This document shows, piece after piece, positions 1 through 13,589 of a stretch of 64,000 bases of DNA. The notes under the pieces were generated by a model, which saw only the letters and a list, made by a program, of their open reading frames with translations, ran no database searches and was not told the origin of the DNA. The stretch's first letter is position 1, and each line of letters opens with the position of its first letter. The stretch comes from Wuchereria bancrofti (lineage: Eukaryota > Nematoda > Chromadorea > Rhabditida > Onchocercidae). The DNA is taken from contig SSBO01000012.1 of assembly GCA_005281725.1 (NCBI GenBank), forward strand, positions 15,959,048 through 16,023,047. The letters run 5' to 3'. The position numbers and the translations under genes are program-made.

Positions 1-43
1 TTAACTTCTTAATAAATTGAGAATCTTAATAGATTAAGATTAC

Positions 44-3000
44 CTGGAATGTTTTCAACGGCTTTTCACAACCTAATTTGCATACATGGATGCACATATC
101 TGTACTACACGATGCAAATGTATCATCTGACATCCAATCAACATCCAGTGCTGAACTACTGTGAAATTGAAACACCTGCACCTGTATACCTTTAAGTGGA
201 TCCCAAACAATGGTTGTCTGAAATTTTTCTTAAAAAAATTCCCCATAAAGACAACTAATTAAAGAGTCTAAATTCGAAAATTTACACATTAATGAAACTT
301 ATATGAAAACACGGATAAACATTATATACCTTATCAACTCCAGCACTAAGGATCTTATCACCCTTTTGATTCCACTTCAGTGCAAAAATTGGACCTTTAT
401 GAGCCCCCAGTGTGTAACGCAGCCTTCCTAAAATAAAAGCTCTGAATATGAATTGCTTCATTCATTAAAGTGGAAATGTAGTGAATTGAAAATAATACAA
501 CTCACCATCGGTGGCCCACACGCGCGCATAACCATCATAACATCCCGTTGCAAGTAAATCACCGGTACACTGAAAAATAATGAAGCAAACTAGCATGCAA
601 GAATAGTGATAACATTGAAACCATTCTTACTGACCACATAAAATGTGACTTTTCAAAAATATTTCGCCAGGGAATGACTTCCTGGCATTCTATAAGGACT
701 GCGATGTTCCAATGCCCCTTTAAAAATAACTTAGATTTCACAACAGTTCTTCCCTCAACCTTCTGAATCCAAAATTAAAATCTGTGAAACAGAAGGAAGC
801 ATTTTTAATTAATATAAATACACAAAGAAATGCGAATGCTCAACTCCAACTTTCGATTAGAGTTAGAGTTGAATATTTTTTAACTTGCAATTGAAGGCAA
901 TCTTGAAACAATAGCACCTAGACACCAAAATAACCAAAAGCAACAGAGTGAGTGCTTACTGGTGGTACACTAGATATTGTTGCTAGAATTAAAATGTGGG
1001 AAACTTGGTACCATGGAAATTATGCAAAAAAGTTTTTTTATTCCGCAACATATAGAGTCACAAGTCAGTTCAACTAAACACGTTCTAACCCAATTGAAGC
1101 TTGTTTCGTGCCAAGTCAGAAAAGAACTAATACTACATAAACAATGGCACACGGCACTGATGACACATGTAGAGGCAGATAAATACGACCTTCACAGATG
1201 CAACATTTGAAAGGGGAAAAGAAAATCCATCAAGAAATGTTAACGAACATTCCAATCAAGAGATGTAACGTCCTTATTTGTTGGAGGGTTTTTGTCATCT
1301 TTTTGCATACAATGTTTGAGCACTATTGAATTATCATGGATAGCTTGGCATGATGTTGTTGCTAGCTCTGAACCATATACATTCCATATACGTGCCGTAC
1401 TATCACCGGACCTAAAATTAAAGTTTACACTAATTCGGAAGATGTACAATGATACCCGCACCGTATGAATCCGTATTCACACGCTCATACTAATTATGAA
1501 GTTATGGTCCATTCCATTAACAATTTATTGTAGCTCGGATCCTTTTAACTCGTTTAGCTCGCAACAGGAGAGTTTCGTATTTCTTTTAAAGTTCGATTAA
1601 GCCGGTTAGTCTTGAAACCTATGATAGTCTTCTCAGAAGTTCAGTGAATATGGGAAAGGAAACGAGAATGACATTGTATATCATTTACTCATTTCATTCC
1701 TACTGGCCGATAAAACATTTAAATCTGAAGAATTTGAAAGTTTACCCAGAAGCTATGAGATCATTTTTTGGATTCCACGTACAAATGAATACCTCGCTAT
1801 CGTGTCCCTTCAGATACCGTACCTTAAAAAAAAATAAATCCTGAAAGGATAAAACTTGAAGAAGACAGCTCAACAGTTCACTGAATCTTTTGCTCTGCAA
1901 CGTCCTTTTTGTTTCCTCTTCTAAAAGCAGCCATGTTGAGTTGCGAGCATTTATTTAATCACCTTATCCCTGCTAATTTCATATGGTCGATTTTCTAGCT
2001 GCGCAGTTGAAAGAATACCATTACCATTGCTCACGCGTGGTTTTAAACCATCAATCTCCATCGGTGTTCCATTGAAGTCGCTGTAAATTTTCTATCTTTG
2101 TTATTAAAAGAAAAAAAAAATTATAGCACTAAACAGCAAGACCGATTAAAATGTTAACAGCAGGACCGATTAAAATGTTACATCTGCATGACAAAGAAAA
2201 AGATCGAGAAGCTCAATTATTTTCATGCCTTACTTAAACGACAAAAGAATTATGAAATCACTTCTTAATCAGTAATATTTCAATTAGGACCTACTTCTAT
2301 TTTTATGATCGCAATGTAACCATATATGATTGGAGAAGGGTATACAGAGATGACTAGGTTTTTCAGCGATCTATCCCTGTGAGAAGTTAATTAAATCTTC
2401 CAGCTAGACACAGTTGCTAATTTCTCAAAAGCATATTCAATCTCAAAAAAAAAAATCTATCAAATTTAATAAGCCACTTTATTTTAGTAAGCTATATTTA
2501 GTAAGTACCAGATTAAGTTATAGCTGTGCTTAATCAAGGCAGTGGAACTTATACAAAATGATGCAAATGCAAGCGTTCAAAAAAGAATATCACACTTTAG
2601 TTGACCGCGTGCATCAAAAGCAAGAATCTAAATGCCAACAGTAACAATCCAAAAATTTTTCGAAACAGAAGATAACAGCTTAAATAACATACCCGTTGTT
2701 CGCCTGGGCAGCACGAAACTCAGCAGCAGCAGCTTTAGCTTTGCCCATTAATCCATTTTGTGACCGATCTCGCGATTCCCTTTCCCGTTCCAGAAAAAAC
2801 TGCTTCCCGTGATGTGGAAAGGTGACCGTCGGTTGCCCAGCAATACTACCGGTGGTAGGATGAAACTGCTGATGGTTGTTGGATAATAACGCCGATGAGC
2901 TAGTTGTAGGTACTCCCATAATAGTTGGATTTGAACCGCTACCATTACCACCACTTACACCAGAAGGTTGGCCAGTGCTGCCGAAAGATATTGATGTTGC

Positions 3001-5485
3001 CGACGTTGAAGGGATAACCTGAAACTAATTATGGGTAATTTAGTATGCTATTCTTTTCTTCTAGCTTCTAGTTCCTATAACTTTTGCTAAATGTTAGTTT
3101 ATCTGTATACAGCGAACTTCTTGTTCAAAATAAGCACCTTTCTAGAACAGATTTTACAAGTTATAAATTTGAATAGAATGTTATAAACCTTTAACTCTCT
3201 CGGCTTTAAGATCGAGTAGTTCTGTTTTTCACCATGAGCTTCGCGCATTTCTCGATCTCTTGATTGTTGTTGCTGCCTATCATCCTTAACGGCCAGATCT
3301 ATCCCCATCAACTTCTCTTGTTGCTTCTCTTTAATCTTACTACTCGGCACTTCATTCAGAACTAAAACATATGCGAATATGTTACACATTCAGTAGTAGG
3401 ATGAAATCAAAACCACATCCGTAAATGTTTCTTTTTTCACTAACCCATCAACATAAGTAATTGTCGGCAACCACTACTCATTCAACAAAGAATATTCCAT
3501 TTTTCGTATAAAGTCATCAAAATCTGTTTAGTGCTATTTGTTAAAAAATATACTAATGGATCAGTTGATAGTAAACAGAAAACTTCCTAATGATTTCCTC
3601 TTTGTGTTTTACGACATACCTTTATATTCAACGCTAATGTTAATTTACTACTCAGCAACTTCCAGAAATTAATATTCTAGTCATAATTACTTTCACATAG
3701 TAATTTTCATACCATGATTTAATTTCTGTACTAGGTTACTTATCCCTTAAATGGTGGTTTTAGCAAACTTTACCTCCACTGCAAACAGTGGTATTTGCTA
3801 TTATATGTAAGCTAATACTACCACATTCAGCCACCTATTTGACAATGGAAATACATCAAATGCCATGTAGTTCTTGTTTCTACACTTTAATTTTAACAAA
3901 TTTATCTCACAATTTCACTTAGTTGCTTTTTGCTGTGATGACTAGCAAAAGGCACGAAAAAAAACCTAGTTGATCAGGAAAATTGCTGAATCATTTTCAA
4001 TCCTTGTTTCACAACACCATATCAACACAGTGTTATTAAACTACTGGAATATGAAAAAATGACCCTTGATATTGAATCAGAGCAACCAGTGCATTTTCGG
4101 GGTAGAACAGCATAGACCGTCTATATCGCTAGTTTATTTTTTTTGCGGTGGATCTACAAATTCTTATCTTTTTATACTACAATTCTAACACCTTTGTTCT
4201 TGAATATAGCATTTTTATAATCGAATGTCCTTTCCTTGCAAGTTCTTTTTGTGCCTGAATACCATCACCTTACTGACGAGTGCCTTACATTTCCAAAGTC
4301 AAATGATTACCTGCTTCAAGCAGAGATAAATTTTCCACCATAGTTTTTTCAGTTCGTGGCTCACCGGCGGCACTCGTGCTTGCCACAGCACATGCTTCAG
4401 CCTCGGTATAATAAATACCCTTCTGCAGTGTTCCAAAATTCGGTCTAATTTTAATAACAGCCAAATGTTTTTGTAAAAACTACTGTTTCAAAAATTTAGA
4501 ATACCGATCCTCAACGTATAACGTACAACTTATCTCATGGGATTCCTTCACAGATAAATTTAACGGTGAAAGCAAATCTAAAATAGTAGTAAAAAGAAAC
4601 CTGTATGATGTTAATTAATGCACCCATAGGCACATCGTTACCCGCAGCTCCAGACTCGAGAACACGTGATTCATTGGCAAATGTGTAAGCCGTATGCACA
4701 AAACCTGCATTTAGCAAATTATATCATGAAAAAGTTTTTATTCACAACTGATATTTCTCAATGATTTAATAAAATAAAATCATTTTGAAAGTGCATTATA
4801 GTACCCAGAATACGCAGACGTCTAAATAACTTAGTGAAGATTTCAGAAACAAGAAAACCTTTCAAAATAATGGATTATGAAATAAAGACCCTCAAGAGGT
4901 ATGAGAAATCATGAGTCGAATATTTCGCTCACTGATGATGCTTAACTTCAGCTATATATGCAAAGCTATAAACTATTTAACTTGTGATTCGCAATAAGAA
5001 TTGACATCCTACTGCACAAATAATGTGCAAATAATGGCACACATATAATCAAGAACTGATAACCACTGTCACTAACTTTCGTAACCATCAAAACTGTACA
5101 CACTTTTATTCCATGTTTTAGATACCATCACTGTCGCTACTAATATTTATTGCATACTTCCTGACAGACGAAAGTATAATCCTAAGAGTTCACTCCAATG
5201 ACTGGTTGTGCTAAATGGTGTCGGGTACGGCAAATAATGCTCTTGATTAATTCCCTTTGCATTCTCGCATAAAGAAACAAAGAACACAAGTTCCGTATAT
5301 GAAAAAAAAACATGCTTTTCGCTGAGCAATTTTCTGTTGTTTGACGAGAGGTCGCATATGTTTCGCAACGAATGATAACAGTGAAGCTTTATGATTGACA
5401 AAATAAGAAAACCAATCACAAACGAACCCGATTCATGTAGATATCTATAGATGATAAAATTGACGTCGTCACTAGTAAATGTCAT
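44..5485 (-). CDS. TBL1: TBL1/TBL1XR1-like LisH and WD40-repeat co-repressor subunit (3' end outside window)
   Basis: In other animals this protein is a core subunit of nuclear NCoR/SMRT-HDAC3 co-repressor complexes and an exchange factor for them. Eleven coding exons are read on the minus strand: 5485-5428, 4704-4601, 4422-4311, 3361-3189, 3018-2693, 2080-1963, 1822-1746, 1411-1249, 569-506, 427-330 and 217-44. They give 489 codons in one frame, and the last WD repeats lie past the left edge. The LisH motif begins at the start codon ([15 protein letters not shown]). WD-repeat hallmarks follow, such as [24 protein letters not shown] and [10 protein letters not shown]. The linker between LisH and WD40 is long and rich in Q, S, G and A. 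Introns after exons 1 and 8 use the unusual donor GTTCGT. Family assignment is firm; paralog identity is not decidable here. Confidence 0.95.
2132..2179. repeat. Tandem duplication of a 24-bp unit in a TBL1 intron
   Basis: Two adjacent 24-bp copies (2132-2155 and 2156-2179) differ at one base (AACAGCAAGACC versus AACAGCAGGACC). They lie in the intron upstream of the exon at 2080-1963. This looks like a simple local duplication with no visible function. Confidence 0.9.
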
Positions 5486-5800
5486 CTTCCAGCAGTGACA
5501 CCGGCTACAGCAACCTCAGAAATAGAAACAAATTAAAATCAATAAAGTAGGGTAACGATACGCCAAAAAAAGACAACCCCGGGAAGATTGTCGTGCACGG
5601 ATGGTGCATGCCAGCGTGCACCACAAGTGCCTAAATTATAGCAGCACAGTAATAGCCAGCAATGACCACGGCAATTTACAGAGCAAAATACAGTTCTATC
5701 AGGGGATATATCTTCTGCGCACCAACAGCTGCCTAGTTCGTCTGTCGTTCCACCTCGTTTATGCAAATTCCTGAAACCTTTTTCCGAAATTTAATAAGAC
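5486..5800 (-). promoter_or_regulatory. Probable 5' UTR and upstream region of the TBL1 gene
   Basis: This stretch is richer in G and C than its surroundings. It holds an acceptor-like TTTCAG (minus strand, next to 5771) and a TTTCTGAG just before the start codon at 5485. An open frame of 75 codons (5766-5539, minus) is cysteine-rich but resembles nothing I know, so I read it as untranslated leader sequence. The transcription start cannot be located from sequence. Confidence 0.35.
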
Positions 5801-7215
5801 ACGAGTTCTGGAAATTCAAATAAGTAAATCGTGATGCATAAGTTGATGAAACATGGTCATATCAGTGGGTGACGGAATCAAGCTCAATGAACATAAAATT
5901 CTCGTAATCTGGTTTAGGAGGTATACATTACAACAGTCCGGAACCTAAAATTTAACTGAAGGTATTGTTCCGTGAAAAGACATACTACAATATTAACTTT
6001 CGTGATTCTTCGGACTTTATTCTTCTATTCATCTGATCAATTCAACAAATTGTTGAGAAGCCGCGATATTTGCCGTATAAATGAGTGAAACGGTAAACAA
6101 GCGAAGAAAGAGTGGGGAAATATGAAAGACAGTTAGACCGCGGCGTAGTTTTTTCTGTTAGTAATCGATATTAAGAGTACAATATTTAGATTGCCATAAT
6201 TTTTAATGATAATAAACACCGAAATGATTTATAATATTCGTACAAAATCCTGTTCCTTTCACTTTTACTAAATGTGGATAAAACAGTCGATAGTTTGAAG
6301 TGAAATAAAACTAAAGAAAACTGATGGAAAAAATAATGTATTATAATGGAAAATAAACCGATTATAATGATCAAACTAGATCACATTTGTGAAATACTAT
6401 ATTTCTTACCAGTCCAGCACTAAATAACAAATAACAACTAAATGCTAACTAGACTAAAACATACATCTTCCTGGAAAAAGCAAAACAAATACACCATCCA
6501 TAATGGTACCACCACAACAAAACAGCAAATCCTGGAAGATATTTAGCACCGAAATTCGTGTTGTGGTCGATTTCTCAGTGTGCTCTTTATAATATTTGTT
6601 TCCACGAACTAAGCTAAAACAAATTTGTTGTCACAACAGGCAAGTGATATGCACAAACGGAACCATTATATTTCGACTTAAACGAAATTCAAAGCTCTTC
6701 TCCTCCTGAAAATTCGACCTTTTTCCAGTTCCTGAAATAACCAGAATTATGAAACAGCAACAACCAGCAGTTTTTCTTTCACAAAAAAGAAGTTGAAAAT
6801 TGTCCCTTCGCTATTTGCTCAAAACAACCTTGAAATGAAAAAAAAATTAATGACGATGAAAAATGTTCCATCTACTTCGTCTCCCACAAATTGCTTTAGA
6901 GGACTCACCAACTGTCACCCTGTTCCCTCTCTTCATTATTATTTCGCAAGCAATAATGCTTTCTGCTCCGTTCTACAAGGATTTAAAAGCGACTTGTTCC
7001 AAACTTCAAGAAATTTAAAATTACTTTTCTAAAGCTTAGAAAATGATCTTACTTGTCATGCAAATACCTGTAAATCACTCATATCGGCACAATTTTATAG
7101 TTGGATTCAAAGACTAAAATCAGACTCCTTACAAAAAATGCATACAACTGATTTTATTATTGAGAGTTTCGAATAACAACAGTTCCTTCACATCGGAAAA
7201 AACTACCCTTCAAGC

Positions 7216-7239
7216 CTAATGCTAAAGTTTTAGCATTAG
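7216..7239. repeat. Short perfect inverted repeat
   Basis: CTAATGCTAAA is followed by a 2-base spacer and its exact reverse complement. It lies in a gene-free stretch. Hairpins of this size occur by chance in AT-rich DNA, so a role is not implied. Confidence 0.8.
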
Positions 7240-10200
7240 TGTTTGAATATGTTGGTTGCAAAGTCAGAAAATCTTTGAGAACAACATTTTCAAAATCTCA
7301 CGTCATATATAATTCACAAAACTCAAAAATCAGAACTCCAACTTCCAGACGACCTAGCAACTTATACGTTGAATAGATTGGATTTTAAGGATGCTGTGGT
7401 GATTCCGAATAATTTTCTGTCTCAATGCATATTTCGACAATTGTCCTAAAACTACTGTGACTTCGAAAAAGGTATGCCATACATTTTAAGGAAAAACATT
7501 CGTAAATCTACGGGGAAATAAATGGTGGCGATAGTTAGAAGGTAATGCAATGAAAGAGTTTGAAATATAAGATTTTGTAGAAATTAGACTTAATCCAGTA
7601 GCAGAGATAGCAACAATGATGCATTTACGCAAACTATAGTAAAACAAAACTTGTGCAATTTTGATTTCACTGCAACTTTTATCGCAAAAGATTAAATCAT
7701 GCAGTGGTTACTATGCTCATTTCTAAATTACGCAATAAAGTTTTTCCGGTCAAAGAGGGACTATGACGATTCCGCGGACTCGAATATCATAAAAAAGAAT
7801 GACTACCTTCCAGATGTCTCGTAAACCGAGAGAAAGAACGAGAGAAGGTCGAAATTCTTTCCACGACTTCTGACAATACGATGTGACGGCCCCTCACTTC
7901 CAATTCTTGCAACAGTGCAGTAATAGTAATAGTAGTGAGCAGTAGGAGCCGATGACTAAGGAGAGAGAAAGAGAGAGAGAGGGGGAGAGAAGAGACCCTT
8001 TTTCTGGCAATCGTGTAGCGAAAGTTTAAAGTTGATGACAAATGCCGGCGACAGTAATGCCCGTAGACACATGGATTTCACTTACGTCACTTTTATTCGT
8101 TTCACTTATCACTTTTTGTTTGATCACTTTGAGTACTCACACTGAGCCAAGCAGGCCACCAGTCTGATTAACATGTGACAACAAGCAGAAACTGGTTTGG
8201 TTTCACGGTCGCCAACATTTATCTGATTCACTAAAGTTTAAAATAAAACCATAATTACAACACGTCTACACGCACTCGCATCTATATTCTTATATATGTA
8301 AAGTAGGTCACCGACTTCGATGCCCGCATCAACATTAACTTGAAGTTATTTTCCAAAGGAATAGAGATGAAGAACAGAGTATGTGATGGTTTTTTTTCTG
8401 AGATTTCTCACGACCTGTTAGTGTTAATCTTAAAGGCTTCCTGATTTCGAGTGCACTTCCGGTAGAAAATACACTTCATAACTATTATCTGGAAGTAATG
8501 AGCTATCAGTAATAAAGCATGATACTATCTTCACATCCTTTTACTGCAGAACTAAAAACATAGATATGTTACAGCTAAGTTTTCAAGGAAATACAATACA
8601 TATTGCAGTAAATAAATGAAAATGTTTCAAAGAAACATATCGCATATGGCAAAAATAATGTCCAATCCTTCGTAATCGTTATAGCTTCCACATGATCTGG
8701 GTCAATGTACTGGGAGATAAACTAGCCGAAATATTATTAGTATTATTTAACAACGACACTACTTGAGAGCATAACTTTACCAACTTCATGCAAATAAAAT
8801 TCCACGAAATGTCGGACAATTCTAGAAGTGTTTTAGTGTTTGTTGCACATAGTAAATCAATAAAATGAGATTATCAATCAGAGCACAAATGATAAGCGCT
8901 TGAGATAACCAGCTAAAGCTAAACAACAACAAAGTAAATCCAACCAAACTCTATAGCTTAATGTTGCTGATAATTGATAAAGACCATTAGATCCGTCCTA
9001 CACGCATAACTTCACTATTCAACTCAGTTCAAATCCCCGATCAGTAGGTTTGTCATAATATATCCGAAAAACTGATGCTCAATGCGTGTTGTTTGCGGCA
9101 CAACTTTTATAAACCCTCAGCTAAGAACAACAAACCCTTTTATCCAGAAATGCTTTTATTTACATGGGTTTTTTACATGCATTCTTTTTGGGTCACTCAG
9201 AATGTCACTCTTCAATAAGGTAAACAGGAACGAATAATACTGAGCAAATAGGAAAGTTGAAGAGATGAATGACCACCTATATCGAAATAAATGCGATATC
9301 TGGCCACTTTTAATAGGGACATGTAATATTAAGACGGCACCTGATCTGTACTGCTTCATTACCAAAGTTTTAGGAGGAAGCCTTCAGCTCTCTAGTCATC
9401 CTGCAATGTATCCAGCCAAATCAGGGATCAAACCGAGAAAGCCATTGGATGCTTAAGATACAAACACAGACGCAGACACACACGTACACACATATACATC
9501 ACTGCAAGCAAAGGTCACGCAAAAAGTGTCTCTACTGAAAGCCACCGTATTTCACTTTTATCATGGAACTCTGAAAAAGCAAGCAGTCTTTTAGTCTGAC
9601 TCCTTCGCAACTCGTACAGCATCTCACTACCACATAATTAATTAGCCTTAACCGCTGGCTTTATCATCATCATCATCGAGTGATCGCACAATACTGTAAC
9701 CAGACGTTCCGCACTGTACATACTACATTCCAGTGCATCCATATCTGCGTTGTAGCATCCCTGCACTCTTCACAAGTAAAGCACGCGGAAACAGACGTGC
9801 AAGACGATCACTACGCTACTATTTACCCCTAAAATGTCTCACATTTTTCCAAGCTACTTTATTAATTCCCCACAAACTGCACACGCTTTGTTCCCATTTC
9901 CACTCGTTTTATCCGTACACGCAACGTTCTGACTATAAGTGCACACATTTATATGTACAATTCCCGCTGCATACAGCTACATCACGTCGGGTCTCAGTCC
10001 ATTTCTCTTTGGAAATGTTGCATTGATGCAGCTTTCCCATTCCATTGCTTCTAGGAATGAGTCACCCACTTCTGTCCCTTACCACTACATTCGTGCAAAA
10101 TGCGTGCTCAGAATGTACATGCAAAATGTGCATGCATGAAATTAATTCATTGGAAAATTTATTGGGAAAGAGTGGCGCACAAATAGCTATCATGCGCACC

Positions 10201-11242
10201 AGCAAGAATATTTCCCCTGCCTGTCTGACTTGTCCAGCTAATCAACCAGCAAACTGCATAAGGGGGATGACAGAGAGTGTAGGAGAGGGAAACAAAGGGA
10301 AAAGAATACAACCTGTGGGGACCGTATAGAAAAATCGCTAAGGGTGGCACTGCTATGGAAAATAAAGAAACGGGGACCGTACCATCTGCAAAATTGATGG
10401 CCAAGTGCGTTTAAGACGAGAATGATGAAGAGTCTGAGGGCTCAGAAGTAAAGGATATGAAGAGGAAGTGTTCGAATTTCGGGGTGGGAGAGCCTTTTGT
10501 ACTTTTCATGGCAACGGGGAGAGAACCTTGTGCTCATTATCGGACCACGTGCTGATATTTTCTTGATGAGTTAGAGAGAACTGACTTGAGTTTTGTGTAG
10601 ACCCATCCGTACACCTACTTCCAGCTTCATATAGGACACCAAATTGCTTGATATATCTGCGCTACTAAGGAAAGGCTCCAAGTCAATCCACATTTACTCT
10701 CTGTCACGAACCCAAAAAAAAACTTCGATCACAAATAACTGAGGAACAAAGAACTATTAGTAACAAGTTAACCTCATTCCATTCTAAAGAATATTCTCGA
10801 GATACTTCTTCAAAAGTTTTCCGAGGGAGTAATTTACGTACATTCCTTACGCAAGTCATTGGTCGTCCTAACATCCTAATAATTCTTAATAATGACCTTC
10901 CAGGCTAGATAATTACTAAATCTGTTTGTTAAAGTGACCAATAAGTTTGGTCAACAAACATAAAGATTTAATATTTAATGCTTCTAGGGTGGGCGCTAAT
11001 TATAATCGAGAAGCATAATCAGAAAATGACGTACTTATTTTAAAGAGACACACATGTTCTACCCAACCGGCATACAGTAAACCTGACGTGAGAAATACGT
11101 CAAATAGCAATAATAATTAAGGGTGCGCAATCCTGGATGACACACACGTCCGCACTGCCATTCGCTCACCTTATCAATATATTTTCCTGCATATTATGCT
11201 GTAGCAGGGACCGTCTCATAAATCCAAATAATGCACTACCTA

Positions 11243-11290
11243 TTTGAAATGAACCAACCATTCCACTTTGAAATGAACCAATCATTCCAC
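11243..11290. repeat. Tandem duplication of a 24-bp unit
   Basis: Two adjacent copies (11243-11266 and 11267-11290) of a unit starting TTTGAAATGAACCAA differ at one base. They lie just before GT-rich low-complexity DNA and look like a local slippage product. Confidence 0.9.
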
Positions 11291-11961
11291 TGTGTATGCC
11301 GACATCTGTGAATCTATGAGGTGCACGTATGTGTGTGTCTGCACGTAAGTGTACGTGTGTGTGTGCACGCACGTGCCTCTGCCTGCCGATTTTTTTATGC
11401 TCGCATATTGAAGTTAGTCATCCGCAGCATATAATCGATCGATCCTGTCAAACATCCCTTCATCCCGTATTCCCTGTCTGTCTGTTTCTCTGCTTCTTCC
11501 CATAAAGAGTACTCGGATATTGATGTGTGTATGTGCGTGTGTGTGCGTATGTTTCTATCTTCCCGTGCTCTACCTGCAATTGTCTTCAAATCTGAAATAT
11601 CTAAAAGTTGAGGTCAATAAGAACCTTCGTCCCCCATATACATGTAGATAAGCTAAGTTCACGTCAGAATGGTCCCGCAGTCTCTCGACTAGCCTTAAAG
11701 TGCAAAGCCCAGTAGCGACCGAGCAGAGTTCTGAATTCGGGCCAAGAGGATTACAGGAGTTGTGGAGGAAATAAATTCGATGGTCACTAAGGTCTTAGTC
11801 TAAGTTAATTTTCCTCTCTACACGAGTGAATTCTTGAAATTGGGGAGGAAATCTGAGATAAAAATAAAAGTGCAACGGAAAAGAACTCGTTTTGTGTAAG
11901 TGAATGACGATGTAAGAGAGGCAGTAGCAGCTTGAATTGTAAATTCACTATGCCTTCTCAG

Positions 11962-12868
11962 AATGGTCAACAGTGAAGTTGTTCCTACAAATGTTTCTTC
12001 AGGAGACGACGTTCAATTTGGGGAGATTTCAACAAATCTCATCTGGTTGTCAGCATTCCTAACTGATTATACAGGTGTTGGGAAGGGAACCGCCGTGTAA
12101 GTTATATATTCGGCAAAGTTCTAAAAGTAAGGTATACTTTATTGATTTTGGAACTACAAAGCAAATGACAGACGCAATGCCATGCGTGACTGGCGTGTAT
12201 CATGTTGGTTTAGAGGATGCTGGTCAGAGCATTCTCACGACAGCATTCCGAGCACAAATAAAATAACGCGACGTGTTCTCATGCTCCCCAACTCATCACG
12301 TATGTTGTTGAAATATCTCGGATGATACCTTCCGGTGATCACTAGATGTCTATTTGTTCCTCTGAATCGGCTGTTTTCAATTGGAGTCTTTTGTTTTTAA
12401 TACTTCATAGTGTTTCACAGATAAAGCGGTTATTCTGAGCTTTCCGCAGAATAGGTTCCTTCTTAGTGCTTATCCGGCAATGCTTTTCATTTCATATTTT
12501 AAACGCATCTTTGATTCTAGTCGACAATCCTCTATGTGGTTCCCTTGTTCCTTCCCACCTTTAAATGCTTAACAGGGAAAATACATGTACATGGATGGGA
12601 GCCCTTCGAATCGATTAGAACTGTGCCGGAATCGAGTCTACGTATCTCTTCTTAACAACACCTGGATTTCTGGTAGTTGCAGAGCGAAATATTATTACAG
12701 CAAAACTTTCGAAGAATACTATGATGGAAGTAACAACTGTCCTACCTAAGTTGTAATATTTACATTTGGTTAGTTTAATTGGTGAGAGTGGAAATCCGGC
12801 AGGGCAGTACTCTGTATATTGGATAAGTGGCGCATTTTGAAGTGGGATAAGGAAGGAGAAATGTACAG
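11962..12868 (+). pseudogene. Scattered exon-like fragments, one Tudor-like; intact gene not shown
   Basis: Three plus-strand fragments look coding and are bounded by splice-like signals. The first starts after TTCTCAG at 11962 and opens with MVNSEVVPTNVSSGDD. The second runs from 12075 (after TTATACAG) to a stop at 12266; its VYFIDFGTTKQ resembles the core strand of Tudor domains (consensus V-F-I-D-Y/F-G). The third ends at 12868 with a good donor (CAG|GTACGT) and reads KWRILKWDKEGEMYR. They do not join into one open frame that I could verify. It may be a decayed gene, a real gene with missed exons, or chance. The Tudor resemblance rests on about ten residues. Confidence 0.25.
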
Positions 12869-13263
12869 GTACGTTCGTTGTAGCAGTAGCATTATTAAAA
12901 CCAATTTGAATTTCTGTGTCATTGTTTTTTGTCAGGGAAGCTGCACTTTGTTCCTTTCTATATATTCCCGGTCTAGCCTTAATCTTCTTCAGTCTAGCTC
13001 AGACGTCTTCCTTCACAATCGTTGAGCACCCTATCTAGACAGTACCTGGGGGCAGGTATATAGTTCACCAGCTGCTCTTCAACGTCACTTGTTTGTATTA
13101 CAGCAAAACTTTCGAAGAATATTATGATGTGCTATTTGCTATAGCCATACTGATTTGCTTTCACATAACCTCGCATCGCTCTCGGGCGGACAGGGTGTAT
13201 GCTCCAAATCCCAGTCTACGATTTCCGGTCACATGTGCTATTTGCTACAGCCATACTGATTTG
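12694..13263 (+). repeat. Dispersed local duplications, including a duplicated exon-like segment
   Basis: A 33-bp sequence at 12694-12726 recurs at 13097-13129 with one mismatch. Each copy begins with ATTACAG, an acceptor-like signal, and encodes KTFEEYYD in the same frame. A second pair, 13128-13157 and 13234-13263 (30 bp, one mismatch), overlaps the downstream copy. The pattern suggests segment duplication in a decaying or rapidly changing region. No terminal repeats or transposase were seen. Confidence 0.7.
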
Positions 13264-13589
13264 AGGGACCGTATCATTTGTTGAAATGTTTTTATTCGAT
13301 CACTTTCACGTTTTGACATAACGGTTACCGATGCATAGAATCGATGATTTACATTTTTCGTGTGATCCCAAGGACCACACATTTGGTGGCAGTTTGTTAT
13401 AGTAAATATTTGCCAGTGCAGTGTTTCCAGTAATTCTTGCTCGTTTATGCTATGGATTTCAGGGAATACGGGGAAAAGAGTAGCACTGAATCAATAGATC
13501 TAGTTTCGTTTCTTCCTGAAAATCATGCTTAATGAACAGGGAATTATGGGATCTCATTCCTATCAACATTCGTGTAGATTATCCGGGAA

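Larger units (their letters stand above)
5801..11600. other. Long stretch without an assignable gene
   Basis: I cannot support a gene here. Visible structure: a perfect 11-bp-arm hairpin at 7216-7239, a purine-rich GA tract near 7960-7995, a CRE-like TTACGTCA at 8082-8089, CA/GT-rich microsatellite tracts near 9470-9500 and 11330-11370, and a CAT triplet run near 9663-9677. Several open frames of 60-97 codons exist on both strands (for example 9733-10026 plus, 10404-10159 minus). They overlap each other in different frames and match no family I recognise. A few short minus-strand frames bounded by acceptor-like signals near 6500-6750 could be small exons but do not chain together. Confidence 0.5.

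Noticed and set aside
5539..5766. Cysteine-rich 75-codon minus-strand frame upstream of TBL1.
   Set aside because: No family resemblance and no signal peptide; it fits better as untranslated leader of TBL1.
7787..8041. Minus-strand 84-codon open frame.
   Set aside because: Its composition comes from the GA-rich tract near 7960-7995, which keeps frames open by low complexity.
9020..9045. tRNA-like box B (TTCAAATCC) near 9030.
   Set aside because: There is no box A at the right distance and no cloverleaf could be folded.
12075..12266. VYFIDFGTTK as a kinase DFG motif of a casein-kinase-like protein.
   Set aside because: No HRD catalytic loop or other kinase motif lies upstream in any frame, and the local pattern fits Tudor better.
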